Counted from the stretch's first letter, positions 20,612 to 28,731 are shown. The stretch is 32,634 nt of DNA from JAQTRU01 sp041645555 (GCA_041645555.1 JBAZPX010000012.1:1-32634), one strand, 5' to 3'. Program-made: numbers and translations. The notes: generated by a model not told the origin, from the letters alone.

Positions 20612-20637
20612 AAAGGACGCATTTATTCGCGTCCTTT
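20612..20637 (-). terminator. Terminator of the 76-aa gene
   Basis: On the minus strand AAAGGACGC, loop, GCGTCCTTT followed by TTTCTTT. It lies 15 bases after the stop codon. Confidence 0.8.
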
Positions 20638-20651
20638 CCTTTTTTCTACCT

Positions 20652-20882
20652 TTACTCTACTTCAATTCCGTAATCCGTTCTTAACTGGTCCTTTCTCGCC
20701 CGAATTTGTTCAGGGCCCAAGCCGGGTTGATGAAGATATTGGTCAACCCACCATCTGGGCACGGGTTGTGTTCCCGTTCCCCCACCGTTATTACCTACAC
20801 CGGCTACGTCAGCCTCACTTACTACTGCACTATCATCGCCCGTTACTACCGCATCGCTGTTTCCGCTTGTTTGTTGGCACAT
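20652..20882 (-). CDS. Small orphan protein (76 aa)
   Basis: No family recognised. The N-terminal half is Ser/Asp/Val/Gly-rich and likely disordered (a GVGNNGGGTGTQP stretch). The C-terminal half, RWWVDQYLHQPGLGPEQIRA, then RKDQLRTDYGI, is amphipathic helical. The frame is supported by a strong Shine-Dalgarno (AGGGGGAG 8 bases before ATG) and a terminator right after the stop. The nearest good minus-strand promoter is at 21142-21170, giving a leader of about 250 bases with a hairpin at 20948-20976. Confidence 0.65.
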   Translation of the reverse strand: MCQQTSGNSDAVVTGDDSAVVSEADVAGVGNNGGGTGTQPVPRWWVDQYLHQPGLGPEQIRARKDQLRTDYGIEVE

Positions 20883-21141
20883 ACCTTTCTCTCCCCCTCT
20901 TGGTTAAGGCTTGTTTTTTTTAAAATAGCGAAAGATTATAATTTTTAAAACCGCCTCCTTTTTGGAGAGCGGCTTTATTTTATGTAATCTGTTTTGTCTA
21001 TCTATTAATTATTAAGCCGCTCTAATATAGAAAATTTATCCCAAATATAAGCAAAACCTACCTTAAAGATTAAGCTTGTCTTTTTCAATGAATTTTGGTG
21101 ATTTATTCCCATATATCTATATATTATCTCTCTGTATTAAC

Positions 21142-21170
21142 ATAATAATACAGCTTAAAAAATCTGTCAA
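21142..21170 (-). promoter_or_regulatory. Minus-strand promoter upstream of the 76-aa gene
   Basis: TTGACA (21165-21170), 17-bp spacer, TATTAT (21142-21147). Confidence 0.65.
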
Positions 21171-21243
21171 GGATTTAAGTATATCTTTATATCCCAGACG
21201 GAAGTTTATTCCAAAACTTCAAATCCTATGTCGCTTCATCTCG

Positions 21244-21267
21244 CCCCGCACCCTTTGCGGTGCGGGG
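21244..21267. repeat. Hairpin repeat CCCCGCACC/GGTGCGGGG, copy 2
   Basis: The same 9-bp stem as at 8858-8880, here with a 6-base loop. It lies 7 bases beyond the stop of the adenylate kinase-like gene. Confidence 0.7.
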
Positions 21268-21273
21268 TCAAGC

Positions 21274-22356
21274 TTATTTTATTAGGATATTTACTAATTG
21301 TTTAATTAACGACACGACTACCGGCGGAGACAGTAAGCTGTAAGCTTCCCGGCCTTGGTCGTCCTTAATCGTCCAGGGTTTTTCTATAGTTTTAACCCCT
21401 CCATTTTTTTCTAATTTATAGACATATTCCGGGGTAATTTCGTAGCCATCAACCAGTTTTTTTACTTCTTTCACCGGAATGGAATTGCGCAAAAGAATTT
21501 TTGGAATGCCATGGAGAGAAAAGACCTTATCAATTAATTTATCGTCAAGTTCAATTCTGGCTCTGATTGACTCAATGCCCATATTATCGCCTTCCTTGGC
21601 GCTCATGCGAGTTCCTTGGCAGGCCGGGTCGTCGCAGATTAGATAGAATCCTTTTTTATCTTTGTCGTAGCCGACTTTTTGCGTGGCCAGAAGTTTTAAG
21701 TTGCGGGGGGTCTGGCATTTCGGGCAGACCACGCGGTATTTCATCCTTTCGTCAATTACCGCTTCCGGAATGTCAATCGCCACAAAAATATCCGGGTCCT
21801 GCCGATAGTTAATAAGGTCGCGGAAATAAAGGGAATAGGAAACTTGGTCTAATTCGCGGGGAAAGCCGTCAATAAAGAGAGTTTTTTTCGGCATCTTGTC
21901 AATTTCCCTTTTAACCAGAGTAAGGATAAATTCCGTGGGCAGCAGAGTTTTTGTATCCCGCGCCAGGAGCGCTTTTATCGCTTCATCAACGGAAATATAG
22001 CCGCGGTAATTTTTCGCCAGGTATTCAATTAACTCTTCCCTTTTCTTTTTGTCATCCATATCTTTGTGGACGCTTCTCACGACATCGCCGACGGAAATAT
22101 GGCCGATTTTATCTTCCCCGAATATTTCCATCATCAGCTTTGAATAAGTGCCTTTGCCGGAATTCTTTTTGCCCAGCCAGTAAGCGATAAAAGTATTGTC
22201 TTTCAGATACTCCCTTAATTTTTTTATTTCTTTTCCGGCTTTTTGGGAAAAATATTTTTTTCTTTCGGCCGGAATGGATAAATTAAATTTTTTTCCTAAA
22301 CCCTTTACTTTAGTTTTGGCCAGCGCTAAAGGAAAATTTTTCTCGTAATTTTTCAT
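21274..22356 (-). CDS. Adenylate kinase-like nucleoside monophosphate kinase with extra N- and C-terminal regions
   Basis: P-loop LGKKNSGKGT (61-70), an ISVGDVVR NMP-binding segment (87-94), FIDGFPRELDQ (161-171) and the R-x-x-Y/V-C lid start place it in the adenylate kinase family (NMP + ATP to NDP + ADP). A lid zinc site is visible: CPKC (211-214) and CDDPAC (241-246). It is 360 aa against about 215 for standard Adk. There are ~55 residues before the P-loop and ~80 after the kinase core. The lid insertion is also longer than usual. This may be a variant for other nucleotides. A separate canonical adk may exist elsewhere. It is minus-strand, 78 bases after the receiver gene. Confidence 0.8.
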   Translation of the reverse strand: MKNYEKNFPLALAKTKVKGLGKKFNLSIPAERKKYFSQKAGKEIKKLREYLKDNTFIAYWLGKKNSGKGTYSKLMMEIFGEDKIGHISVGDVVRSVHKDMDDKKKREELIEYLAKNYRGYISVDEAIKALLARDTKTLLPTEFILTLVKREIDKMPKKTLFIDGFPRELDQVSYSLYFRDLINYRQDPDIFVAIDIPEAVIDERMKYRVVCPKCQTPRNLKLLATQKVGYDKDKKGFYLICDDPACQGTRMSAKEGDNMGIESIRARIELDDKLIDKVFSLHGIPKILLRNSIPVKEVKKLVDGYEITPEYVYKLEKNGGVKTIEKPWTIKDDQGREAYSLLSPPVVVSLIKQLVNILIK

Positions 22357-22359
22357 GTT

Positions 22360-22432
22360 TTTAAAAATAAAATAATAAAATAATAAAATAATTAGTTCCG
22401 TTTTTTATATTATTTTATTATTTTATTATTTG
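22360..22432. repeat. AT-only inverted repeat between receiver and kinase genes
   Basis: A run of AAATAATAAAATAATAAAAT is mirrored by TTATTTTATTATTTTATT around GTTCCG. The 16-mer TTTTTATATTATTTTA at 22402-22417 also occurs at 7094-7109 and inverted at 6637 and 6653. Confidence 0.55.
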
Positions 22433-22434
22433 GT

Positions 22435-22806
22435 CTATTTTAAACGCTCTTTAATTTTTTTACTGATTTCGGCCGGCGTCAGGCTGGCTTTAACCCAGTA
22501 ATCGGCCGCGCCTAATGTTTCGCCTTTTTTCTTATCTTCGTCTGTGCCTAAATTAGTAAGCATAATCACGGGTATGCTTTTTGTTTTGCTGTCCGCCTTC
22601 AGTTCTTTTAAAATTGAAAAGCCGTCTAATTGGGGGAGCATGACGTCAAGCATTATAAGGTCCGGTTTTTCTTTTTTAGCAGTTTCCAAGCCGGCCGGGC
22701 CGTCATTGGCAATAAAGCAGGCAAAGCCGTCAGCTTCAAATTTAGTTTTGTACATTGAGCAGATCATCTGGTCGTCTTCAACAATAAGTATTTTCTTTTT
22801 ATCCAT
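22435..22806 (-). CDS. CheY-like response regulator receiver protein
   Basis: A stand-alone receiver domain of 123 aa with no output domain. Acidic pocket E10, D11, D12; phosphoacceptor Asp 54 in LIMLDVMLPQLDGF; Thr 84 (MLTN); and Lys 106 (WVKA). It would be phosphorylated by a histidine kinase, which is not in the window, and act by protein contact. The only other genes close by are an adenylate kinase-like protein downstream and an MBL hydrolase upstream, neither an obvious partner. Confidence 0.92.
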   Translation of the reverse strand: MDKKKILIVEDDQMICSMYKTKFEADGFACFIANDGPAGLETAKKEKPDLIMLDVMLPQLDGFSILKELKADSKTKSIPVIMLTNLGTDEDKKKGETLGAADYWVKASLTPAEISKKIKERLK

Positions 22807-22818
22807 AGTTATTGTTCA

Positions 22819-22899
22819 CCCCGTTAGAAATAAATTTCTAAGTCCCATTAGAAGTCTTACTTCTAACGGGATAAGCGGGGAATTATTTCTAACTGGGTA
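22819..22899. repeat. TTAGAA palindrome cluster
   Basis: Two hairpins: TTAGAAA-taaa-TTTCTAA (22824-22841) and CCCATTAGAAGT-ctt-ACTTCTAACGGG (22844-22870). Outer CCCCGTTAG and TTCTAACTGGG fragments lie on either side, the last overlapping the MBL stop codon region. Possible terminator for the MBL gene or a dispersed palindrome. Confidence 0.65.
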
Positions 22900-23539
22900 A
22901 ATTAAGAATTACTAATTCCATGTCTTCGGCCGGCAAATCCTTTTTACTTATTTTCAGCTTTTCCTCAATTGTCGGCTTAAGGCCTAATTCTTTAATGAAT
23001 TTATCAACACCGTCAAGATTTATTTTTAAATCCTTGGTTTTGTAATGCATCGGAATAACGATCCGCGGTTCAATCCGGGAAACGACTTCCACCGCGTTTT
23101 TCGCGTCTAAAGTGTAAATGCCGCCGACCGGGACTAATAATATGTCCGCTCCGCCGATTTTTTCCAATTGTTTGTTATCTAAAATTTGGCCTAAATCCCC
23201 GAGATGGACGATAGTAATATCGTCAATTTCAATCCGGTAGATTATATTTTTTCCCTGCTTAGCCCCCTCCTTATCGTCATGATACGACTCTACGCCCTCA
23301 ATCATAACGCCTTTCCTATCGTATTCGCCGGCGCTGTCAATTATAAACGGGTTGCCGCGCAGAGCGCTTACGTTATTGTGGTCATGGTGGTCATGGCTCA
23401 CCGTCACAATGTCGGCTTCAAAATTAGGCACTTTTAAGCCAATAGATTTGTCAAAAGGGTCGGTGACAACCGTTATCCCGTCCGGAGTTGTTTTATCTTG
23501 GATTTTAAAGCAGGAATGCCCTAACCAGGATATATACAT
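22889..23539 (-). CDS. MBL-fold metallohydrolase, UlaG/UPF0173-like
   Basis: A beta-lactamase-fold hydrolase of 216 aa. N-terminal WLGHSCFKI, the metal motif HDHHDH (His 49, His 51, Asp 53, His 54), then HLGDLG and PMHYKT supply further ligands. The short single-domain layout with GHSCF matches the L-ascorbate-6-phosphate-lactonase-like (UlaG/UPF0173) group. The substrate is unknown. Its promoter overlaps the 3' end of the upstream 101-aa gene, and a 13-bp perfect hairpin sits between -10 and ATG. Confidence 0.88.
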   Translation of the reverse strand: MYISWLGHSCFKIQDKTTPDGITVVTDPFDKSIGLKVPNFEADIVTVSHDHHDHNNVSALRGNPFIIDSAGEYDRKGVMIEGVESYHDDKEGAKQGKNIIYRIEIDDITIVHLGDLGQILDNKQLEKIGGADILLVPVGGIYTLDAKNAVEVVSRIEPRIVIPMHYKTKDLKINLDGVDKFIKELGLKPTIEEKLKISKKDLPAEDMELVILNLPS

Positions 23540-23551
23540 AAGATTAAATAT

Positions 23552-23582
23552 AATAAAAATAGGTTAAAAACCTATTTTTATT
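23552..23582. terminator. Hairpin between the 101-aa gene and the MBL gene
   Basis: AATAAAAATAGGT-taaaa-ACCTATTTTTATT, a perfect 13-bp stem with a T-rich arm in either direction. It overlaps the -10 box of the MBL promoter, so it may end the upstream gene or act as a leader structure. Confidence 0.65.
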
Positions 23583-23607
23583 ATAGCAAAGGAAGGGTTA
23601 TTGTCAA
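23580..23607 (-). promoter_or_regulatory. Promoter of the MBL gene
   Basis: TTGACA (23602-23607), 16-bp spacer, TATAAT (23580-23585) preceded by TTTGC, minus strand. Confidence 0.75.
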
Positions 23608-23613
23608 TGTTAA

Positions 23614-23919
23614 TTATTTTCGCAATTGGCCCACCGTTTCTTTCATCTCCTTTTTAAAATTTTCTATTTCATTTTTTACCATTTTTTCGTAGTTAGGGAC
23701 ATTATCCGACAAAAATTCATTAATCTTTTCAGAATCTTTTGATTTAAAAATTTCGTCAAACTCTTCCTTTTTGCTTTCGGGAATTTTTTCCAAGGCCACT
23801 ATTAAGATTCTTTTTAAAAGCGCTTCCGTCATCATTAATAAAATTTCTTCCTTTTTATCTTCCGGCAGCTGGTCTATCCCCAAATCTTCTATAATATTTT
23901 CTTTTAATTTTTTAGGCAT
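23614..23919 (-). CDS. Small helical protein, DUF5663-like
   Basis: This 101-aa, all-helical, highly charged protein lacks cysteine and catalytic motifs. The opening LKENIIEDLGIDQLPEDKKE, the central LLKRILIVALEKIPESKKEE and the later INEFLSDNVPNYEKMVKNEI match my memory of the small CPR family DUF5663. That assignment is from memory and unverified. It lies directly downstream of the 1587-aa protein (48-base gap) and may be cotranscribed with it. Confidence 0.7.
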   Translation of the reverse strand: MPKKLKENIIEDLGIDQLPEDKKEEILLMMTEALLKRILIVALEKIPESKKEEFDEIFKSKDSEKINEFLSDNVPNYEKMVKNEIENFKKEMKETVGQLRK

Positions 23920-23967
23920 AATTTTAAATTATAATTAATAAATTACATTAGAATTTGCGGACTATTT

Positions 23968-26900
23968 TTATTCAGCCTTATAAAGTTTATCCGGGTCAAA
24001 TGAATTTTTTCTCAGCCAATCTTCCAGAAATTTTGTTTTTAAAGATTCTGTTCCCGGACCTGTCAGGGGATTAGTATTATCGCTTAGCGCTTTACGGAAA
24101 TAATTGTTTATTGTTTCCAGGGCCTTTTCGCCGTTGCCATTTTTCATTTCAAGCATATAATATCTGACAACTAGCATGTTTCTCTTTATTAATTTGTCAA
24201 AGCAGAATTCCGGCAAATCTTGGTTTTTGGTTTTAAGCGTGTCTCTTGTAATTTCGGCGAAATTTTTTTGTATATCTTCATTCCCGGTAAAATTATCTTC
24301 TATGAATTTTTGCGTTAAAGACGCCGTGTCCTGTTGGTCGGCCGCTTCATATACTTGTTTCGCTTTTTCAAGTAAGCCATTTCTTAAATTTTCTTTTTGG
24401 TCGTATAATTCGGCTAATTTTCTGTATTCCGTGGCGGCTCCGGCTTTAATATTATATTTATCAAACAGAGCCTTTGCTTCTTCATTTTTTTCAATCAGTT
24501 TTAAAAATTTGCTTGTAAACTTTCCGTTCTTAAAAACGTCTTTGTTGTCATTAAGGCTTTTCATTTGTTCAGCCAGGGAATCCCGGTGGGCTTCCAGCAC
24601 CTTGTAAGCAACCGAGGCCGTGTCGCCTTTTTGGGGGTCAATTTCTGACGCGGCAGTTTTTATTTTCTCCACAATTTCACTATCCTCGTCGCTTAATTTT
24701 AAGTCATCTACTTTTATTCCCGCTTTCTGGCAGAATTTCCAGGATTCAAAAGATTCTCTAGCGGCCAAGGGGCCGTTTTTTAAGTCAGTTAGTTCATTAA
24801 ACGATTTGGAAATATTTCCCGCCGTTTCCTCGTAAGTTGCCGCGCCTTCATTATATTGTTCTATCGTTTCTTTTAGCCCCTGGCTTAAGTTTTTCGTATC
24901 TCCGTCATAATCTGTGAATACCCTGGCTTTATCATAATTAATTTTATCTTGAGGAATGCCGGTTCTACCCAAAGGTTTTTTGTCTTCGAAAAATTTAACC
25001 ACTTCATCGGCCTCTTTGCCGCTGGCCTGCGATTCGGGCGGCAACAAGCTAGTCGTTTCGCGCTGATAAATTTCATTTCCTTCCCGCGCGATCCTCATCC
25101 CTTCTTCCTGGTTTATTTCCCCAGCCGGCTTTTTAATTGTTTCTCCTGGAATTTTTTCTCCCGGTTTCACCGGCGCTTCTTGGGGAGGAGGAGCAACTTC
25201 CGACTTCTCGGGTTGGGTCATAACCTCTTCCGGTTTAGGCACTATGGGTATTTCTTTTATTTTATAGTTATCAACAAAATCTTTAATATCCTGGTTAAAG
25301 ACATTTTGGCCGTAAGTATTTTTGCTGATTTCCATTAAATCTTTTATTCTATCTAATCTCCCTTGCGCCTGGTCAGGCGTGAGTTTAAATTTTTCCAGTT
25401 CATTCCTTAAAACCGAGATTTCCCTTGACCAGTCCGTAATTATCTGTTTATTAAGCTCCATCGATAATCCCTTTTGTTTGATTTCATGAATTATTTTGTT
25501 ATATGATTCTTGGTCCAAGTTTTCCTGGCCGTCGAAAATTTTTATTTCCGGTACCATTTTTTTCTCTCCCCCTATTTTCTCAATGGGTCTGGCTGGCTCT
25601 TCCGGAGTTTCCGGTTTCTCGGGTTCGGTTGTGATTTCTTCCGGTTTCAGAGATGGAGTTTTAATATTCACTTTTGAAGTTGATTCCAGAGTAGGCTTTT
25701 CCGTTTTAGCATCTTTCTCAGCTAAAAATTTATTCACCTCTTCCTTAGCCCTAACTAAAAAATCTTTAGAAGACTCGTTGTCATGTATTTTGGTTGAATA
25801 AACAATTTCCCCGTCATTATCATAAAAGTTAGCTGAATCTATGGTCATACTGCCCTTTGCGCCCTCTGCATGACCAAAAACTTTGCCTGTGATACCGTGG
25901 TCATTAGAAAAATTTTCCAAATCGGCACGGCCATAACCAGTAGTCATTGTTGCGCCGGTTTTTTCCCATTCTAATTTTTCCACGCTGCCTTCAGCATCTT
26001 TCTCAGCTAAAAATTTATTCACCTCTTCCTTAGCCCTAACTAAAAAATCTTTAGAAGACTCGTTGTCATGTATTTTGGTTGAATAAACAATTTCCCCGTC
26101 ATTATCATAAAAGTTAGCTGAATCTATGGTCATACTGCCCTTTGCGCCCTCTGCATGACCAAAAACTTTGCCTGTGATACCGTGGTCATTAGAAAAATTT
26201 TCCAAATCGGCACGGCCATAACCAGTAGTCATTGTTGCGCCGGTTTTTTCCCATTCTAATTTTTCCACGCTGCCTTCAGCATCTTTCTCAGCTAAAAATT
26301 TATTCACCTCTTCCTTAGCCCTAACTAAAAAATCTTTAGAAGACTCGTTGTCATGTATTTTGGTTGAATAAACAAGATTTTTTCCATTATCTCCGTAAAA
26401 ATTAACTACCTCCGGAATTTTTTTATCGCCTCCGGGACTTAAAATTTCACCTTTAATGCCATGCTCATTAGAGAAATCTTTTAAATCAGTTTTATAAAAA
26501 TGGGTTTGATTTTCCAGGCCAACCAGTTTCCATTCTGGTTCAGCCGGAACTCCTTCATAGGCTAAAATATTTTTCATTTGCCCTTCGGTCAACCCGTGGG
26601 CTTCGTTAATTAAACCGTGGACTTCCGGCTGGTTGCCAAAAATTTGCGAGAGATCAATTTTTTGACCGGCCTGGATTTCATCAATGTCGGTCAAGCCGTA
26701 TTCTTCCGGGTTTTTCGCAACTTGATCTTTGACCGCGTCAATTACATAGGTCTTTTGTGCTTCGTTGAGTTCATTAAAATCTTTGTAAAAACTGAGCCGG
26801 TGTCCAATCATTTTCCAAAGACTGTCGTCTTCATGCGCTTGCATTATGTCAGATGATTCAACCGGCGCATGCCCATAGAAATCTTCCAGCGCGGATGGCG

Positions 26901-28731
26901 ATGGCCCTTCCGGCGTTGCCACCGTTCCCGCTACTTTCGCCATATTCGCGGTAGAGGGTGAGGTCTGCCCCTCTGCCTCATTGGTTCCGAAAATACTGCC
27001 AATTTTTTTCCCGACCCAATCTTTCCATTCATCCGGGATGCGTTCGCTGATGGCCTTGCTAACCGCCCCTGAGCCGACCAAGACTCCGCCCACAGCCGCT
27101 ATTGCGCTTCGTCTTATTTCCTCTCCTTTCTTTTTGTCTGTAAGTTCAAATATTTTATTATCTAATTCTTCATTCTGCTCCCTTAAGCTTTTAAGCAAAC
27201 TTTCGCTGTCAAATTGTTCAAGAAAATCTTCTTCGGTTTTTTTCTCCTGCGAGCGTTTCATCCAGGCCTCTAACCCCAAAGCTGTACCGGCTCCGCTTAA
27301 GACCCTTTGTAAGGTTTTGCCGGTAATCGCCCCCGCTCCTAGGGCCACCCCGACCGCTCCGCCGTAAGTTCCGGCCGCCAATCCCACGGTAAAAAATAGG
27401 CCGGCGACCAATATTTTTTTCCTGGTTTTCTGCTTACGGTACCAGCTTACCGCCTCAAGCCCCTTTTTCATCAGCCAGCCTGACTTTTCCGCCTTTTTGT
27501 CGGTTTTAAGATTATAGATTTCCGTTGCTTCTTTGACGGTTGTTTCAATTAGCAGCTCTTTGGCGTATTTTTCCAGCTCTTCCTTAATTTTGGGGTTGCC
27601 CTCTAATTCCGTTTCTTTCGCCTCCAGCATTTTTTGTTTATATTCGTTAATGGCCAGCAAATATTCTTTCTTGGCTTCTTTAATATTTTCTTTATTTGAT
27701 AAGCAACTAACATATTTTTCCCTGGCTAATCTGACTTTTTTCTTAAATTCATTTTCTTCTTTTTCTTCCTTGGTTTCCGGCGCTTCTTTGCTTCGCTCTT
27801 CCGGAGCTGCCGTCGGCTCTGGTTCCTCTTGGGGGGCCGGCGCTTCTTCAACTCCTAATTTTGCCGATAATTCAGCTTTTTCTTGTTCGAGATCATTAAT
27901 TTCTCCTTCCCGTTTTTTTATAGCCCTTCTTTTCTTAGGTTTGTTTTGGCCATTTTTAAAACTTTCTAATTTTTTATCAATTTCTTTAAGCCGTTTTCTT
28001 ATTTTTCTTTCTTCCTCTTCTGAAAGTTTTTCTGCTTCCGATTCAAATTCAGGATGCCGGTCTTTAGGTTCCTTTACGATTACCCTTTCTTCTCCTTCGG
28101 GCATGAGGTTCTCCATGCCGCTGTTCATGTCTTTTTCCAGGTCTCTCATTTTTTGTTCTTCATCGCGCCTCTTTTTTTCTTCAAGTATCTCTTCCGGCGT
28201 CTGTATTATACTTTCCGGATCATTTAAATCTTTTTCTAAATCACGCATCTTTAATATTTCTTTTACCTTGTCCCTTAGGCCGAGATTTTTAGTGATATAT
28301 GTGATTGCTGAATCCGGGTCGTCTTTGGCAAGTTCTAATATTTCTATCATTTTTTCTGAACTGCAAAATTCATTGGAAGTCATAATTCCTCGTGTTTGTC
28401 CGAATAATGTTATCAAATCATCTAAGGTGTTTGCCGTTTCTATTCCTTCCTTTAATTTTTTTTCTTCAAGTATCTCTTCCGGCGTCTGCATTATACTTTC
28501 CGGATCATTTAAATCTTTTTCTAAATCTCTCATTTCTTGTTCTTCTCCTGGGGTCGGCTTTCTCTCTCCTTTAGGTTTGGGCACAATAATCTCCATGCCA
28601 TCGTTCATGTCTCTTTCTAAGTCTCTCATTTCTTGTTCTTCCGGAGTTAGGCCTTCCGCACCAACTGAATTTGGTTTGAGTGGCGTTTCTTTAGGATTTT
28701 TCTTCCTAAATGGATTTTCAAAAATAGACAT
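23968..28731 (-). CDS. Giant 1587-aa repeat protein, membrane-associated, unknown function
   Basis: Order: a charged N-terminus with a repeated MRDLEKDLNDPESI module (two near-identical copies 95 residues apart plus shorter relatives, residues 30-215); coiled coil (225-290); Glu/Pro-rich linker; hydrophobic Gly/Ala segments (about 437-478 and 538-560); a LysM-like stretch with IQAGQKIDL (about 640-690); three ~95-residue repeats (about 720-1008); a Pro/Glu-rich linker; and a long helical C-terminal region (about 1210-1587). The second and third repeats come from identical 285-bp DNA. With hydrophobic hairpins in the middle, both halves could lie on either side of the membrane. It has a good promoter but no strong Shine-Dalgarno. 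It lies between ftsK and a DUF5663-like gene. No homologue is recognised. Confidence 0.8.
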   Translation of the reverse strand: MSIFENPFRKKNPKETPLKPNSVGAEGLTPEEQEMRDLERDMNDGMEIIVPKPKGERKPTPGEEQEMRDLEKDLNDPESIMQTPEEILEEKKLKEGIETANTLDDLITLFGQTRGIMTSNEFCSSEKMIEILELAKDDPDSAITYITKNLGLRDKVKEILKMRDLEKDLNDPESIIQTPEEILEEKKRRDEEQKMRDLEKDMNSGMENLMPEGEERVIVKEPKDRHPEFESEAEKLSEEEERKIRKRLKEIDKKLESFKNGQNKPKKRRAIKKREGEINDLEQEKAELSAKLGVEEAPAPQEEPEPTAAPEERSKEAPETKEEKEENEFKKKVRLAREKYVSCLSNKENIKEAKKEYLLAINEYKQKMLEAKETELEGNPKIKEELEKYAKELLIETTVKEATEIYNLKTDKKAEKSGWLMKKGLEAVSWYRKQKTRKKILVAGLFFTVGLAAGTYGGAVGVALGAGAITGKTLQRVLSGAGTALGLEAWMKRSQEKKTEEDFLEQFDSESLLKSLREQNEELDNKIFELTDKKKGEEIRRSAIAAVGGVLVGSGAVSKAISERIPDEWKDWVGKKIGSIFGTNEAEGQTSPSTANMAKVAGTVATPEGPSPSALEDFYGHAPVESSDIMQAHEDDSLWKMIGHRLSFYKDFNELNEAQKTYVIDAVKDQVAKNPEEYGLTDIDEIQAGQKIDLSQIFGNQPEVHGLINEAHGLTEGQMKNILAYEGVPAEPEWKLVGLENQTHFYKTDLKDFSNEHGIKGEILSPGGDKKIPEVVNFYGDNGKNLVYSTKIHDNESSKDFLVRAKEEVNKFLAEKDAEGSVEKLEWEKTGATMTTGYGRADLENFSNDHGITGKVFGHAEGAKGSMTIDSANFYDNDGEIVYSTKIHDNESSKDFLVRAKEEVNKFLAEKDAEGSVEKLEWEKTGATMTTGYGRADLENFSNDHGITGKVFGHAEGAKGSMTIDSANFYDNDGEIVYSTKIHDNESSKDFLVRAKEEVNKFLAEKDAKTEKPTLESTSKVNIKTPSLKPEEITTEPEKPETPEEPARPIEKIGGEKKMVPEIKIFDGQENLDQESYNKIIHEIKQKGLSMELNKQIITDWSREISVLRNELEKFKLTPDQAQGRLDRIKDLMEISKNTYGQNVFNQDIKDFVDNYKIKEIPIVPKPEEVMTQPEKSEVAPPPQEAPVKPGEKIPGETIKKPAGEINQEEGMRIAREGNEIYQRETTSLLPPESQASGKEADEVVKFFEDKKPLGRTGIPQDKINYDKARVFTDYDGDTKNLSQGLKETIEQYNEGAATYEETAGNISKSFNELTDLKNGPLAARESFESWKFCQKAGIKVDDLKLSDEDSEIVEKIKTAASEIDPQKGDTASVAYKVLEAHRDSLAEQMKSLNDNKDVFKNGKFTSKFLKLIEKNEEAKALFDKYNIKAGAATEYRKLAELYDQKENLRNGLLEKAKQVYEAADQQDTASLTQKFIEDNFTGNEDIQKNFAEITRDTLKTKNQDLPEFCFDKLIKRNMLVVRYYMLEMKNGNGEKALETINNYFRKALSDNTNPLTGPGTESLKTKFLEDWLRKNSFDPDKLYKAE
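25708..26372. repeat. Tandem 285-bp direct repeats inside the giant gene
   Basis: Unit 1 (25708-25992) and unit 2 (25993-26277) look identical base for base. A third partial copy (26278-26372) is identical for about 95 bases and then diverges. 285 is 95 codons, so the frame is kept. Identity including silent positions means very recent duplication or gene conversion. Confidence 0.9.
28178..28246. repeat. N-terminal coding repeat, copy A
   Basis: About 70 bases (TCTTCAAGTATCTCTTCCGG onward) are almost identical to the stretch starting at 28463, again 285 bases apart. It encodes the NDPESIxQTPEEILEEKK module of the giant protein. Confidence 0.75.
28463..28530. repeat. N-terminal coding repeat, copy B
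   Basis: Partner of 28178-28246. The 95-residue spacing equals the length of the C-terminal repeats, though the sequences are unrelated and the match may be coincidence. Confidence 0.75.

Larger units (their letters stand above)
20883..21273 (-). other. Gene-poor stretch: long leader of the 76-aa gene
   Basis: It contains a terminator-like hairpin at 20948-20976 (AAACCGC-CTCC, loop, GGAG-a-GCGG-cTTT), a promoter at 21142-21170, and the CCCCGCACC hairpin at 21244-21267. One 35-codon minus-strand frame (21112 to 21005) lies between promoter and hairpin; it has only a poor ribosome site. A leader peptide with attenuation is possible but not shown. Confidence 0.35.

Noticed and set aside
20465..20948. 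Plus-strand ORFs (152 and 80 aa) over 20465-20948
   Set aside because: They cross a repeat and the terminator of the minus-strand 76-aa gene and have no start signals.
21005..21112. A 35-aa minus-strand frame in the leader of the 76-aa gene
   Set aside because: Only a poor ribosome site and no recognisable sequence; mentioned as a possible leader peptide but not called as a gene.
25708..26372. Insertion sequence or CRISPR as explanation of the 285-bp repeats
   Set aside because: The units are head-to-tail, in frame and purely coding, with no inverted ends or transposase.
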